From assembly GCF_003865095.1 (NCBI RefSeq), contig NZ_BHYK01000006.1, forward strand, positions 69,878 to 133,877: a DNA stretch of 64,000 nucleotides, read 5' to 3'. The notes beneath the pieces are model-generated. The model was not told the DNA's origin and ran no database searches. It saw nothing but the letters and a program-made list of their open reading frames with translations. The position numbers and the translations under genes were made by a program. This document shows positions 55,376 to 64,000 of this stretch, one piece after another (the first letter of the stretch is position 1; each line of letters begins with the position of its first letter). This DNA comes from Clostridium tagluense (GTDB taxonomy: Bacteria > Bacillota > Clostridia > Clostridiales > Clostridiaceae).

Positions 55376-56491
55376 GGCTTTTCTCACTTGGCCTAATGGA
55401 ATAATTGAAATAACGGAAAAGCCTTGCGTTCCATCTACAATTACCTGTCCACCTTCATTGCCTACACGATCCTCCATGCCAGCAATACCTAGACCTTTAA
55501 TAACAGTATTAGAGCCTATTCCATCGTCCTTAACTTCTAATTTTATAATTTTATTGTGGATTTCAATATTAACATTTACCTTGGAAGCTTTGGAGTATTT
55601 CATTGTATTAGTTAAGGCTTCGTTTATATTGTCGTATATTAGCTTCCACTGCCTTGGAGTTATTTTATTTATGTTTCCATTGTAAAGAAAATTAGACTTT
55701 ATACCACTATTAAAACTAAATTCCTGGATTAATAGTTTAAGCTTGTTTATGCCTAATTGTTCTGAGGGTGGTTTAATATTTTTCAAAGTAATTCTTATAT
55801 TGTCCAGGCCTTCACGTAGTACATTAATAGTATTTTGGATCATTGATTTTGATTTAGGTATATCAATTTCGAGCAAAAGCTTAGCTGCCTCTAGTTGCAT
55901 AATGCCTCCAGACAATGTATGTCCAATTTTATCATGTATTTCCTGGGCTATTTTATTCCTTTCTTCAAGCCTTGACATATATTTAAATTGCTTATGGAAC
56001 TGCAGATCTTTATTTAGTTTATTAGAAAGTATAGTATTTTTATTCTTTAAGCTTTCATTTTCTTCTATAAGCCTTTGAATTTTACTAAAGCTACTATTCA
56101 CCAAAGTATATACTAGATAACCTAATATGGCAGCCAATATATATTCTTGTAAAATATCATGTTTTATAAAATGTACACTAATGATAATAGCTAATGCATT
56201 TATCCACTTATGCTGGTCACTCTTACCTATTAACATATAAATGTTAATAGGTAAGAGTAATATTATTAAATTATAAACATAAGTACATTGGAACAATATT
56301 AGCATTAAAGTCACTATCAATATGATATTCTTGTGTTTAGACCTGCTAAATATATAATAACAAATCTTAATACATATATAAGATAAAATAATGGATATAG
56401 CAAAAGTGGAATTTTTCATTCCACTTTGTACGTAATTGCTTATACAATAAATCAAAATAGAAAATTCATAAAGAATAATCCATCCTTCCAC
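55364..56491 (-). CDS. HisKA_3-type sensor histidine kinase
   Basis: The 375-residue kinase has about five N-terminal membrane helices (residues 1-135) without an extracellular sensor domain, as in DesK/LiaS-like intramembrane sensors. A coiled-coil linker follows, then the dimerisation helix with the phosphorylated His in NKIAQEIHDKIGHTLSGGIM. The ATPase domain has NINEALTNTMKYSKAS (N box) and LEVKDDGIGSN with GLGIAGMEDRVGN. The GTG start follows AAGGTGATG. The C-terminal GDS and stop come from a REP copy. It pairs with the downstream response regulator and probably senses membrane stress or a drug. Confidence 0.92.
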   Translation of the reverse strand: MEGWIILYEFSILIYCISNYVQSGMKNSTFAISIILSYICIKICYYIFSRSKHKNIILIVTLMLILFQCTYVYNLIILLLPINIYMLIGKSDQHKWINALAIIISVHFIKHDILQEYILAAILGYLVYTLVNSSFSKIQRLIEENESLKNKNTILSNKLNKDLQFHKQFKYMSRLEERNKIAQEIHDKIGHTLSGGIMQLEAAKLLLEIDIPKSKSMIQNTINVLREGLDNIRITLKNIKPPSEQLGINKLKLLIQEFSFNSGIKSNFLYNGNINKITPRQWKLIYDNINEALTNTMKYSKASKVNVNIEIHNKIIKLEVKDDGIGSNTVIKGLGIAGMEDRVGNEGGQVIVDGTQGFSVISIIPLGQVRKAGDS

Positions 56492-56516
56492 TTAAATCAT
56501 CACCTTCTGAATGTTA

Positions 56517-57164
56517 TTAAAACATCCCTACAATATTTGTGAAAAAATAAAATAATAAGGACCCCGGTACTTGCACAAGATAATAGAAGACTGATTGCCC
56601 ACCAAATAGTGGCAACATTAATATAATAAATATCGGAAATTGATACCTAGTAACTGAATCTGATAAATTGTAAAAAAACTTTGGAAATAAATCTCTAACT
56701 ATATGAAATCCATCAAAACCTGGTATTGGCACTAAGTTAAGAAAAAACAACACACAATTTAGACCTCCAGTAATTTTTAGTATATCAAAAATAATTTTAC
56801 CTAGGGCACCATTAATTGGTGAAAACTTTGCAAATAATACAGTGAAAATTGCAAATACAAAACCTAGAATCAAATTAGCAACTGGCCCTGCCACAGAAAC
56901 TTTCAAATCGTCCTTATAATAGTTTTTATAGGCACTAGGATTTGTCTCAACTGGTTTTGCCCACCCAAATCCTACTAGTAAAATTAAAATAAATCCCATT
57001 GGGTCTATGTGAGCAGTTGGACTTAGCGTAAGTCTTCCTTGAAATCTGGGAGTTTTATCTCCTAACCTATCTGCTGTGATAGCATGTGCATACTCGTGAA
57101 AAGTAAATGCTATTAAAATTGCTGGTATCATTAAAATCTTAGATAATATTTCTGATGTATCCAA
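56517..57164 (-). CDS. Site-2 protease family (M50) zinc metalloprotease
   Basis: The 215-residue membrane protease has the zinc site in IAFTFHEYAHAITADRLGD (HExxH, about residue 24) and the second motif LNLVPIPGFDGFHIV (NxxPxxxxDG type) in a later helix. Four to six membrane helices are visible. This short form lacks PDZ or CBS domains, like the YwhC-type members common in Firmicutes. The start is TTG, 7 bases after AGGAGG. The substrate is unknown. Confidence 0.88.
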   Translation of the reverse strand: MDTSEILSKILMIPAILIAFTFHEYAHAITADRLGDKTPRFQGRLTLSPTAHIDPMGFILILLVGFGWAKPVETNPSAYKNYYKDDLKVSVAGPVANLILGFVFAIFTVLFAKFSPINGALGKIIFDILKITGGLNCVLFFLNLVPIPGFDGFHIVRDLFPKFFYNLSDSVTRYQFPIFIILMLPLFGGQSVFYYLVQVPGSLLFYFFTNIVGMF

Positions 57165-57428
57165 ATTTATACCTCCTAATATTCCTACAGGTTAGATATC
57201 AACTGCTAATTGTTACTTACAATGTAGGGCATCTTTAACTTATATTTTTTTCAGATGTCTAATATATCTATTATAGCAAAGTTTATTGTTATTTTGAATG
57301 TATTATTTCTAAAACAAAAGAATATATTTCTACAACTGGATTTCTTATGAATAAGCTTATATTTTTATATAAGGCATCTTCAAAAAATAGTGAGTATACT
57401 CTTCTGATCTATTTAAGATTCCACATAA
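57165..57428. other. Leader of the M50 protease gene
   Basis: AT-rich, no frame or RNA motif recognised. It should contain the promoter of the protease gene. Confidence 0.4.
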
Positions 57429-57465
57429 AAAGACCCTATCTTCAACAGATAAGATCTTTTTTTAC
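57426..57465. terminator. Second, bidirectional terminator downstream of the nucleotidase gene
   Basis: On the minus strand AAGATCTTATCT and AGATAGGGTCTT pair (two G-T or mismatched positions) and are followed by TTTTTATG; T runs occur on both sides. Confidence 0.7.
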
Positions 57466-57530
57466 AAAATATAGTTTTTAAATAACACTTTATATCATCT
57501 TCTACATCTAATTCGAAATATAGTATTAAA

Positions 57531-57573
57531 ATACCGTATAGACAATATATTGCTATAGGGTCTACACGGTACT
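57531..57573 (-). terminator. Terminator of the nucleotidase gene
   Basis: On the minus strand TACCGTGTAGAC and GTCTATACGGTA pair (one G-T) around a 16-base loop, followed by TTTTAATA; it lies about 20 bases past the stop. Confidence 0.75.
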
Positions 57574-57591
57574 TTATTGTAGAATTCTTTT

Positions 57592-60500
57592 TTAAGCCGC
57601 AGTCACAAGCTTAGCCGATGCTACTTTTGTGTAAGATTTGTAGATATAACCTACTTTGCCATTGTAATTAATTTTATACCAAATAGCAGTTTCTGAAACA
57701 ACCTGAACTACTGTGCCATATTTAAGTACTCCAAGTTTCTTTGAAGATGCTGAAGCTGCTACTCTGAAATTCAATCCACTTTTAGCTGTAGTTATAACAT
57801 ATTTACCCTTAATAGGTAATGCTGGTTTTGTTACCACGGGTTTTGTCACTACCGGTTTTGTTACCACTGGTGCAGTACCGGAAACGAGATTATTATTGTT
57901 TTTAACTGATATAGCTTTAACTTTTTTCAATTCAGTTACTAATGCTTCTCTTATTGGAGTCATAGTATCTACGGCATTTATTGCACCTTTGAAGTCATAC
58001 TTGTCTCCACCTGTGAACATAAAGTCGTTAGTTACTACTGTATAAGTTTTGTTCATGTCAACTGGCGTTCCATTTTCTAAAAACATAGCTGTAATTTTTT
58101 TACCAAATTCAGCTTTTTCATTATAGTAAACTTTTACTCCACCTACTTGAACCCAACCAATATCTTTATTATCTATTCCATTTTCAATTACTCTCTTTAA
58201 ATCAGAACCCTTAAGTTCCATTTTAACTAATGTATTGTCAAATGGCATAACTTCATACATATTACCCATTGTAATATTTCCAGCAGCTACTGGAACTCTT
58301 AGGCCACCACCATTAGTTATACCAATTTGTGTACCTGTTACTTTTCTCATAACATCAGTTGTCCATTGTCCTAGTAGTGATGTTCCTTGGGCATATCTAT
58401 CATGAGGTAATTCTTTATCTGTTTTTGCTAAAACTTCACCGAGTATAGGTTGTAAATCTTTAGTGTATTTGTCAGCAATTGCTTTTGCAGTTGCATCTTC
58501 TACTAAAGTAGTTGGTCTGCTATATAAATTATCTATTGAAGGTACTATGCCTGCTAATTTACCACTGGCATCAATTTTAATTGTTAATCTTCCCAAAGTT
58601 CTTCCTGAATAATAAGCTTGAACTACAGGAATCCCATTAACCATTCCACTTACAGGTTGGTGAGTATGAGCTGAAATAACTGCATCTATATTTGGAAGTC
58701 CACAAAGTGCAGTGGCTTCTCCAGTAATTTTACCATCTTTATCTTGGAAAGCTCCTAAATGAGTTAATGCAATAACTACATCTGCTCCCTTATCTTTTGC
58801 AACTTTAGCCCATTCTTTAGCTGAAGTAGCGGGATCTTTAAATTCTAAATTTTTAACATTTTCTGGTTTCGTTTTAAATTCTGTTTCTGGTGTTGCAATT
58901 CCCACAAGGCCTATTTTTACTCCACCTTTTTCAACTATCATGTATGGCTCAGCCCAAGTTACTGGCTTACCTGTAGTTTTATCATAAATATTTGAAGCGA
59001 GGAACTTGTATCCGCCATCTTGTGCCCACTTAGCTATTCTATCAGTACCCCAATCAAATTCGTGATTTCCTACAGCTGAGGCAACTACTCCAACTGATTT
59101 CATCATTTCATTTACTGGCGCTCCATAAGTTAAGTTAGACATTGCGCTTCCTTGAAAATTGTCTCCACCTGATACTACTATAGTATTAGGATTTTGTGTT
59201 TTAACTTTGTTTATTTCTCCGGCAAATTTAGCTATACCTGAATTCTTTCCGTCTGCAGCTACTGCACCATGGAAATCATTAAATGTAACAATATTAACTC
59301 CATTAGCTACTATTGCATCATCATAAGTAACAGATTTAACATTTGGAGTTCTCCCATCTTCTGATGTTGGTAATTGTAATTTACCATTATTGATTAATTT
59401 AGCTGCGAAGGTAGCTTTAGTAGCATCCATTCCATTGCCGATTATTTTCCAGTTATTATCTAATTCTGGAGTTATAACACCCTTCTTTTCTTCAATAATA
59501 TATTTTCTTATTAAATCTCTTATACGTCCGTCGTCTCCCATAGCTTTAAAGGAGTCATATACTATTTCTACACCTTCACCCTTAAATAATCCTGATTCTC
59601 CATTAAGCAGAGTTGTGCTAGCTCTGTAATTATTAACTGCTAATTTTAAAACATCTGTGTCTTTTATTTGTGTTCCATCCGTTTTAGTTAAATTAACAAT
59701 TCTTTTCCCTGCTTCCTTTGATACATCCACATCATATTTTACGCCTGAGAACATATCATAGTTGTAATCTCTTATTTTCTCATTAAATGAAACTGTTAAA
59801 TCTCCTGATTTAAAAGTATTGTAATAACTAGCTGACCACTCCATATATTTCTTTAACTGTGCTCCAGTTACTTTAAGTGTAACTAAAGTATTATCAAATT
59901 TATAAATTGAAGCTGTACCAGCTTTAATTATTTTTCCTTCTTTAATATTTGCAGTAGTGCTAAAACTAGCAGCCGCTGCTACATCTGCCTTTGTATAAAA
60001 CATCTGAACTTTATTAATTAAATCTATCATTGCAGTATCTTTTACTTGTGCTGTTGGAATACCTTTAATTTCAGAGGCTGGAACCAAATCTCCGCCTTTA
60101 AGTTCTCCAATAACAACATTAGCATCTGCAATAGCTGTTGTACTATAAGATTGTAATTTAGCTGAAAGGTCTGCATCTGCTATTACTGCTTTTCCGCCTT
60201 TAGGCATTGCATACACTAAATCTGATTTAGCATCTACCACAGAATACTTGCCAGCAGCATTTTTAGTAAGCTTAACATCAATTTTTGATAATTGAGATGC
60301 TCCTTTATTAGGTTCAGTAATAATAACATTTCCTTCTTTAACTTGAGCTATAGTTGAGTGAGCATGTCCAGCTACTATAGCAGTTAATTCTGGGCAAGCT
60401 TTAGCAAGTTCTCTAGCGCTATCACCATTTCCATATTCTGCATTTTCACCTGCGTGCATAGTTGCTATCATAACATCAACTTTGCCTTTAAGCTCATCAA

Positions 60501-61119
60501 CAGCTTTTCTAGTTTCTACAACTGGATTTGTTACTGTATAACCTACTAGATTAGGTCCATCCCATTTTGTTATATGTGGAGTTACCATACCAATAATAGC
60601 AATTTTAACCCCATCTTTTTCTATAATTTTATAAGGCTTGCCTATAGATTTACCAGCTTTATCAAAAACATTACCACAAAGGACTGTTCCAGTGAATTTA
60701 GATGAGATTTTTTGCAGTGTTGGTATTCCATAATTAAATTCATGGTTTCCCATAGACCATGTATCATATCCCATTTCATTCATTGCAAGTACCATTGGGT
60801 GAATTGCATCATTATTAAATAATGATGATGAATTATCTTGAATACTATCACCGTTATCTACTAAGATAGTATTTGGATTTGCTTTTTTCAATTCTTTGAC
60901 GATTGTCTGAAGTTGAGCCATACTTCCCGATGTGTCTGGTGCATTAATAGCGTAGTCGTAGGGTAAAAATCTACCATGCATATCACTAGTCGCTAATATT
61001 TGTAAATTTATTTCCTTGCTTTCTGCTCCAAAAACATTAACTGGTTGAACTAAAGTAAAAACCATCATTAATGTTAATAACCATGATGTCAATTTCTTCC
61101 CCCTAAAATTATTAAACAA
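57592..61119 (-). CDS. Secreted double 5'-nucleotidase/2',3'-cyclic phosphodiesterase with SH3b domain
   Basis: The start is probably the TTG giving LFNNFRGKKLT, because GGAGGGG lies 5 bases before it. The ~1175-residue protein has a signal peptide (to about VFGAES). The first metallophosphatase has ILATSDMHGRFLPYD, NGDSIQDN, MGNHEFNYG and AGHAHS, with its 5'-nucleotidase C-terminal domain to about 560. A second complete unit (about 615-1065) has VTFNDFHGAVA, GGDNFQGS, VGNHEFDWG and SAHTHQPVSG. A linker of three VVTKP repeats and a C-terminal SH3b domain (GLNFRVAASASSKKLGVL) that should bind the cell wall follow. It salvages extracellular nucleotides. It is a single-gene unit. Confidence 0.92.
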   Translation of the reverse strand: MFNNFRGKKLTSWLLTLMMVFTLVQPVNVFGAESKEINLQILATSDMHGRFLPYDYAINAPDTSGSMAQLQTIVKELKKANPNTILVDNGDSIQDNSSSLFNNDAIHPMVLAMNEMGYDTWSMGNHEFNYGIPTLQKISSKFTGTVLCGNVFDKAGKSIGKPYKIIEKDGVKIAIIGMVTPHITKWDGPNLVGYTVTNPVVETRKAVDELKGKVDVMIATMHAGENAEYGNGDSARELAKACPELTAIVAGHAHSTIAQVKEGNVIITEPNKGASQLSKIDVKLTKNAAGKYSVVDAKSDLVYAMPKGGKAVIADADLSAKLQSYSTTAIADANVVIGELKGGDLVPASEIKGIPTAQVKDTAMIDLINKVQMFYTKADVAAAASFSTTANIKEGKIIKAGTASIYKFDNTLVTLKVTGAQLKKYMEWSASYYNTFKSGDLTVSFNEKIRDYNYDMFSGVKYDVDVSKEAGKRIVNLTKTDGTQIKDTDVLKLAVNNYRASTTLLNGESGLFKGEGVEIVYDSFKAMGDDGRIRDLIRKYIIEEKKGVITPELDNNWKIIGNGMDATKATFAAKLINNGKLQLPTSEDGRTPNVKSVTYDDAIVANGVNIVTFNDFHGAVAADGKNSGIAKFAGEINKVKTQNPNTIVVSGGDNFQGSAMSNLTYGAPVNEMMKSVGVVASAVGNHEFDWGTDRIAKWAQDGGYKFLASNIYDKTTGKPVTWAEPYMIVEKGGVKIGLVGIATPETEFKTKPENVKNLEFKDPATSAKEWAKVAKDKGADVVIALTHLGAFQDKDGKITGEATALCGLPNIDAVISAHTHQPVSGMVNGIPVVQAYYSGRTLGRLTIKIDASGKLAGIVPSIDNLYSRPTTLVEDATAKAIADKYTKDLQPILGEVLAKTDKELPHDRYAQGTSLLGQWTTDVMRKVTGTQIGITNGGGLRVPVAAGNITMGNMYEVMPFDNTLVKMELKGSDLKRVIENGIDNKDIGWVQVGGVKVYYNEKAEFGKKITAMFLENGTPVDMNKTYTVVTNDFMFTGGDKYDFKGAINAVDTMTPIREALVTELKKVKAISVKNNNNLVSGTAPVVTKPVVTKPVVTKPALPIKGKYVITTAKSGLNFRVAASASSKKLGVLKYGTVVQVVSETAIWYKINYNGKVGYIYKSYTKVASAKLVTAA

Positions 61120-61302
61120 ATTAACCCCTCCATTCATTAAATGCTAATTTTATCCTATAATTTCTATGTTAATCTATATTATTCATTAACATGAAAATTT
61201 TAGGACAAGTCAGTAAACATATTATAATACTAAAAAAACTTTTTGTAAACGATTAATAGTTTTTTTATAATATTAAAAAACTTTATAATTTTTTAGCAAA
61301 TA

Positions 61303-61330
61303 AAAAAACCATGCCAATGGCATAGTTTAA
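61303..61330 (-). terminator. Terminator after the 61365-62414 gene
   Basis: On the minus strand AAACTATGCCA and TGGCATGGTTT pair (one G-T) and are followed by TTTT, 35 bases past the stop. Confidence 0.88.
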
Positions 61331-61364
61331 AATTATTATTAACTATTTATTTTAATGTACCTAT

Positions 61365-62414
61365 CTATTTAAAAGGAACAAAGGATATTTTATTACCTAC
61401 TAAAGATACTATCCCTTTAGCATACATTTGTAAAAACTTCCCTTCATAACTAGTTTGAGATCCAGAATTAATTTCTTTTACTACACCTTGCAGCGAATCA
61501 TGCTGATAGACCTTGCCAGCATCGGAAACGAATAAATCATCTCTTTCACAAGGTTGTTGTAACTCAATTGTTTTCCAGTCTCCAGTCTTATCTGCTGTTT
61601 TTCCATAATAAATTTTGCTTACTAATTTATCCTTTAATTCTCCAAGATACACATTATCATTATTATCAATACCAATTATCGTAAGCTTGTCTACACCTTC
61701 AACAGTTATAGGTTCTTCACGACCTACAGCATATATTTTATTATAAACTGATCCTTCATAAATCAGATTATCTTCATGACGTGCTAATACGATATTACTT
61801 ACTTTACTGGGTATTGTATCAACTTTTGTTACCTTTTCTTCAGTAACTACACCAACCATTCTTTTCATCCTATATATATTGCTTCTCTCACCTTCACTTG
61901 CAACATTTACGTATAAAAATCCTGTTAAAATTGAAAATTGAATATCTTTTACTTCGGATTTTGCATTAACCCAGGCTAAATCTTTAACCTTTGATTTTTC
62001 ACCCTTTGATAAATCATAAGAATATAATACTAATTTACCAGACTCATCATTACTGTTTTTCTCTACTAAATACATTCTATTTCTATCTGGAAGCCATTTA
62101 TAAAAACAAATTTCACTTCCCTCTTTGGCCTCTATATCTTTAACTTTTCCATCCTTACAATTAACAATTTTTAATTGCCCGTCTTCATAATAGGATAAAT
62201 ATTTAGCATCATAGGAGGCTAATATTTTTTCTGCGCTTTCTGGTACCGTAATATCGATTTTTTTTGTTTCTTCTTTTTTATCTTCAATAATTTTTTTTGA
62301 AACCACTTTTGAATCACTAGTAGCTAAAAAATAATGATCTATATAAAATAAGACTAAACATTGTAAAGATAGAGATACTACAATCCATATACTTATTCTT
62401 TTCTTCCATGTCAT
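61365..62414 (-). CDS. Membrane-anchored propeller-like protein of unknown function
   Basis: The 349-residue protein has one N-terminal membrane anchor (about 7-28, ISIWIVVSLSLQCLVLFYID) and a Lys/Glu-rich stalk. A soluble domain of repeated beta segments follows, with motifs such as YLSYYEDGQLKIVNCKDGK and KWLPDRNRMYLVEK. They resemble WD40 or TolB-like propeller blades. No catalytic motif was seen. It follows the NAGPA-type gene by 49 bases, so they form an operon. I do not recognise a named family. Confidence 0.65.
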   Translation of the reverse strand: MTWKKRISIWIVVSLSLQCLVLFYIDHYFLATSDSKVVSKKIIEDKKEETKKIDITVPESAEKILASYDAKYLSYYEDGQLKIVNCKDGKVKDIEAKEGSEICFYKWLPDRNRMYLVEKNSNDESGKLVLYSYDLSKGEKSKVKDLAWVNAKSEVKDIQFSILTGFLYVNVASEGERSNIYRMKRMVGVVTEEKVTKVDTIPSKVSNIVLARHEDNLIYEGSVYNKIYAVGREEPITVEGVDKLTIIGIDNNDNVYLGELKDKLVSKIYYGKTADKTGDWKTIELQQPCERDDLFVSDAGKVYQHDSLQGVVKEINSGSQTSYEGKFLQMYAKGIVSLVGNKISFVPFK

Positions 62415-62463
62415 AATGATTTCTCCTTTAATTTAAAATATGCTATGCTGAGATTTAACCTTA

Positions 62464-63513
62464 TTATCTACTCTCAACATAAATAATTGAAGGTATAGAT
62501 CTTTCTCCATAGCTGTCGCTAGGATTGCTTATAACTTCATCATCATAAAACATTGTAGAAGAAGATCCTCCATCTAAGTTACTAGCATTAACAGCTCCAT
62601 ACTCATACAATACGTCTTGTACCTCTTTATAATCAGCCCCCATACTCTTTAGCTGTCTACCGTCAATAACTAATAATATTATTGCTCCGTCACTTCTTTG
62701 TCCAATAGCTGTTCTAGGTGCTATACCCGACCCACCATTATTATCATTATCATCATCACTGGTTATAGTTTTCTTTCCATTAACTATAAATGCTGGTCCA
62801 AAAGACACCGCTTCTGTTACTCCACGTTCTTTCATTTCTTTAATGCTATGACCACCAACTAACAGTTTTCCATCTTTAGTTATTGCAACAACATCTGTTT
62901 TAGCATTTTCATTTTTTATATCATTAAAAATTTCTTTTGCATCAGTAATTATAATTCCCGTTGGCTTTGCTCCCGTTCCTGCCCATTGCGCTCCAGCCGC
63001 TTCGTCTACGAAGGCTCCACCATTAACTGCTGCAATTGCATTATTAGCTTTTGCAATTTCACTAGTACGCTCACCTTCTTTAGGTACATTACCTTCATTA
63101 AGTAGTTTACTACTGTATCCTACTCTTATCCTAGTAGGATCCTTAATTATTAATACATATCCTTTGTATTTATTTCCTTTTATTTCATATCTTTCAATGT
63201 TATTATCATTTTTATTTTCTACTTTTACACCAGCATTTACGCCATCTGATTTTTCTTGTGCTATAACAGCTACTGTTTGTCCCTTCATAATTTCATTTAT
63301 TTTTGCATCAGATAAAAATGCTTTTGCTAGCCACTGTAATGTGAGAGTAGTCATTGCTGCACCTACTACTGTTGTCTTTGCTTTTTTAAACGGACCATAG
63401 TAAAGCATATATGGACCCGTAGCAGTTGTGAAAATAAGTTCAAATACTATAAATAATATAACCAGCTTGCTCGTACTTATTTTTTTCTTCTTACCATTTT
63501 TTCTTTTTTTCAT
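62464..63513 (-). CDS. Phosphodiester glycosidase (NAGPA) family protein
   Basis: The start is the ATG of MKKRKNGKKKK, 8 bases after AAGGA. The 349-residue protein has a very basic N-terminus and a membrane segment (about 18-40). A NAGPA domain follows, with KGYVLIIKDPTRIRVGYS, AAVNGGAFVDEAAGAQW, GKLLVGGHSIKEMKERGV, SGIAPRTAIGQRSDG and, at the end, VNASNLDGGSSSTMFYDDE, the GG(A/S)SS family signature. Members hydrolyse phosphodiester-linked sugars and are often linked to surface polysaccharide metabolism. It is the first gene of a two-gene operon. Confidence 0.88.
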   Translation of the reverse strand: MKKRKNGKKKKISTSKLVILFIVFELIFTTATGPYMLYYGPFKKAKTTVVGAAMTTLTLQWLAKAFLSDAKINEIMKGQTVAVIAQEKSDGVNAGVKVENKNDNNIERYEIKGNKYKGYVLIIKDPTRIRVGYSSKLLNEGNVPKEGERTSEIAKANNAIAAVNGGAFVDEAAGAQWAGTGAKPTGIIITDAKEIFNDIKNENAKTDVVAITKDGKLLVGGHSIKEMKERGVTEAVSFGPAFIVNGKKTITSDDDNDNNGGSGIAPRTAIGQRSDGAIILLVIDGRQLKSMGADYKEVQDVLYEYGAVNASNLDGGSSSTMFYDDEVISNPSDSYGERSIPSIIYVESR

Positions 63514-63631
63514 GCTTCCCATCCTTTTTCTTATTAGATACTATCCTATTGTACAATAAAACTTTGTATTTTAAAATACAATTTTAATGTAATTTTTGTG
63601 AACTACACCCCTAATTTGATAATTTAATACA

Positions 63632-63660
63632 AAAAGAGAGTATATATATACTCTCTTTTA
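63632..63660. terminator. Terminator of the PhoH-family gene
   Basis: AAAGAGAGTATA and TATACTCTCTTT pair almost without a loop. On the minus strand it is followed by TTG; 14 bases past the stop codon. Confidence 0.85.
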
Positions 63661-63673
63661 TAACTTGTCATAT

Positions 63674-64000
63674 TTATAATTTTTTTGAGCCTTCGTAGGC
63701 TAGTGGTGATCTCTCACATTCATCATATTTTAAAGTTACCTGATAACACAAGTCACTACCCTTCATTTTTTCAGAGGCATAGCACAAACCATTTGATCTT
63801 GAATCAAGAAAAGGATGATCGATTTGTTCTGGGTCACCTATAAGAATCAGTTTAGTTCCCTCGCCAACTCTAGTTATTATTGTTTTAACTTGTTTGGGCG
63901 ATAAATTTTGGGCTTCATCTATTATTACCCAATTTTTAACTATAGACCTTCCTCTAAGGTAAGCAACAGCTTCAGTTGTTATAATTCTCCTATCAAATAA
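63674..64000 (-). CDS. PhoH family ATPase, C-terminal part
   Basis: The last 108 residues of a minus-strand gene that continues beyond the right edge are visible. AVAYLRGRSIVKNWVIIDEA with the Walker B Asp-Glu, QNLSPKQVKTIITRVGEGT, KLILIGDPEQIDHPFLD and SNGLCYASEKM match the PhoH-like (YlaK, PIN-PhoH) ATPase domain. The family includes predicted RNA helicases or ribonucleases. It ends in EGSKKL and TAA. Nothing can be said about its N-terminal PIN domain. Confidence 0.88.
   Translation of the reverse strand, partial: LFDRRIITTEAVAYLRGRSIVKNWVIIDEAQNLSPKQVKTIITRVGEGTKLILIGDPEQIDHPFLDSRSNGLCYASEKMKGSDLCYQVTLKYDECERSPLAYEGSKKL

Overview
The window is about 64 kb of AT-rich DNA that looks like a chromosome segment of a saccharolytic, spore-former-type Clostridium (sensu stricto, cluster I). 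The basis is the low GC, strong GGAGG-type ribosome binding sites, frequent TTG/GTG starts, the anaerobic cobalamin genes (cbiA, cobQ, cbiB), a glgC-glgD-glgA-glgP glycogen operon, a PfoR-like PTS_EIIC_2 protein and Clostridium-type surface proteins. I do not assign a species. Most genes are on the minus strand. No tRNA, rRNA or CRISPR array was seen.

Region by region: 1-9 kb is a surface-protein island. It holds three secreted Ig-like/S-layer-type proteins, a 5'-truncated near-copy of part of the largest one, and a degenerate ORF-less group II intron. 9.7-14.4 kb holds a DUF4397 protein, a PTS_EIIC_2 protein, an Rpn-type remnant, a degV-padR operon with a palindromic operator candidate, and a DUF1450 protein. 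14.5-21.3 kb is cobalamin cluster 1: cobD-cbiA behind a cobalamin riboswitch, a RAYT-type transposase, then cobT-cobC-cobS. 21.4-28.7 kb has DUF3892, an S1-domain protein, a BMP-type nucleoside ABC importer, and xpt behind a guanine-type riboswitch. 29-35 kb is the glycogen operon. 36-40 kb has a MurA whose active-site Cys is replaced by Asp, speD and asd. 40-45.6 kb is cobalamin cluster 2: cobQ-cbiB-hemA-hemL behind a second cobalamin riboswitch. 45.8-50.9 kb has a metal-permease pair, a chemoreceptor and trmB. 51-56.5 kb is a two-component system with an ABC-2 exporter. 56.5-64 kb has a site-2 protease, a double 5'-nucleotidase/phosphodiesterase, a propeller-like protein, a NAGPA-type protein and the end of a PhoH-family gene.

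The most distinctive feature is a dispersed REP-like repeat with core GGGGAC(A/G)GTTAACAA. I count about 25 copies between 14 and 55.4 kb and none outside that span. A REP-associated tyrosine transposase (RAYT) at 17566-18480 is flanked by two copies in inverted orientation, so the repeat and the enzyme probably form one system. Five minus-strand genes end within 2 bp of, or inside, a copy. In two of them (cobQ and a histidine kinase) the repeat supplies the last amino acids and the stop codon. With its common CTAATTAA extension the unit carries a stop codon in all six frames, which may explain why it is tolerated at gene ends.

A functional thread is B12 supply: two riboswitch-controlled units, one of which also carries hemA and hemL, so precursor formation (5-aminolevulinate) and late corrin steps appear to be under the same control. 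A second thread is purine salvage: xpt and a BMP-type nucleoside importer lie in line behind a guanine riboswitch.
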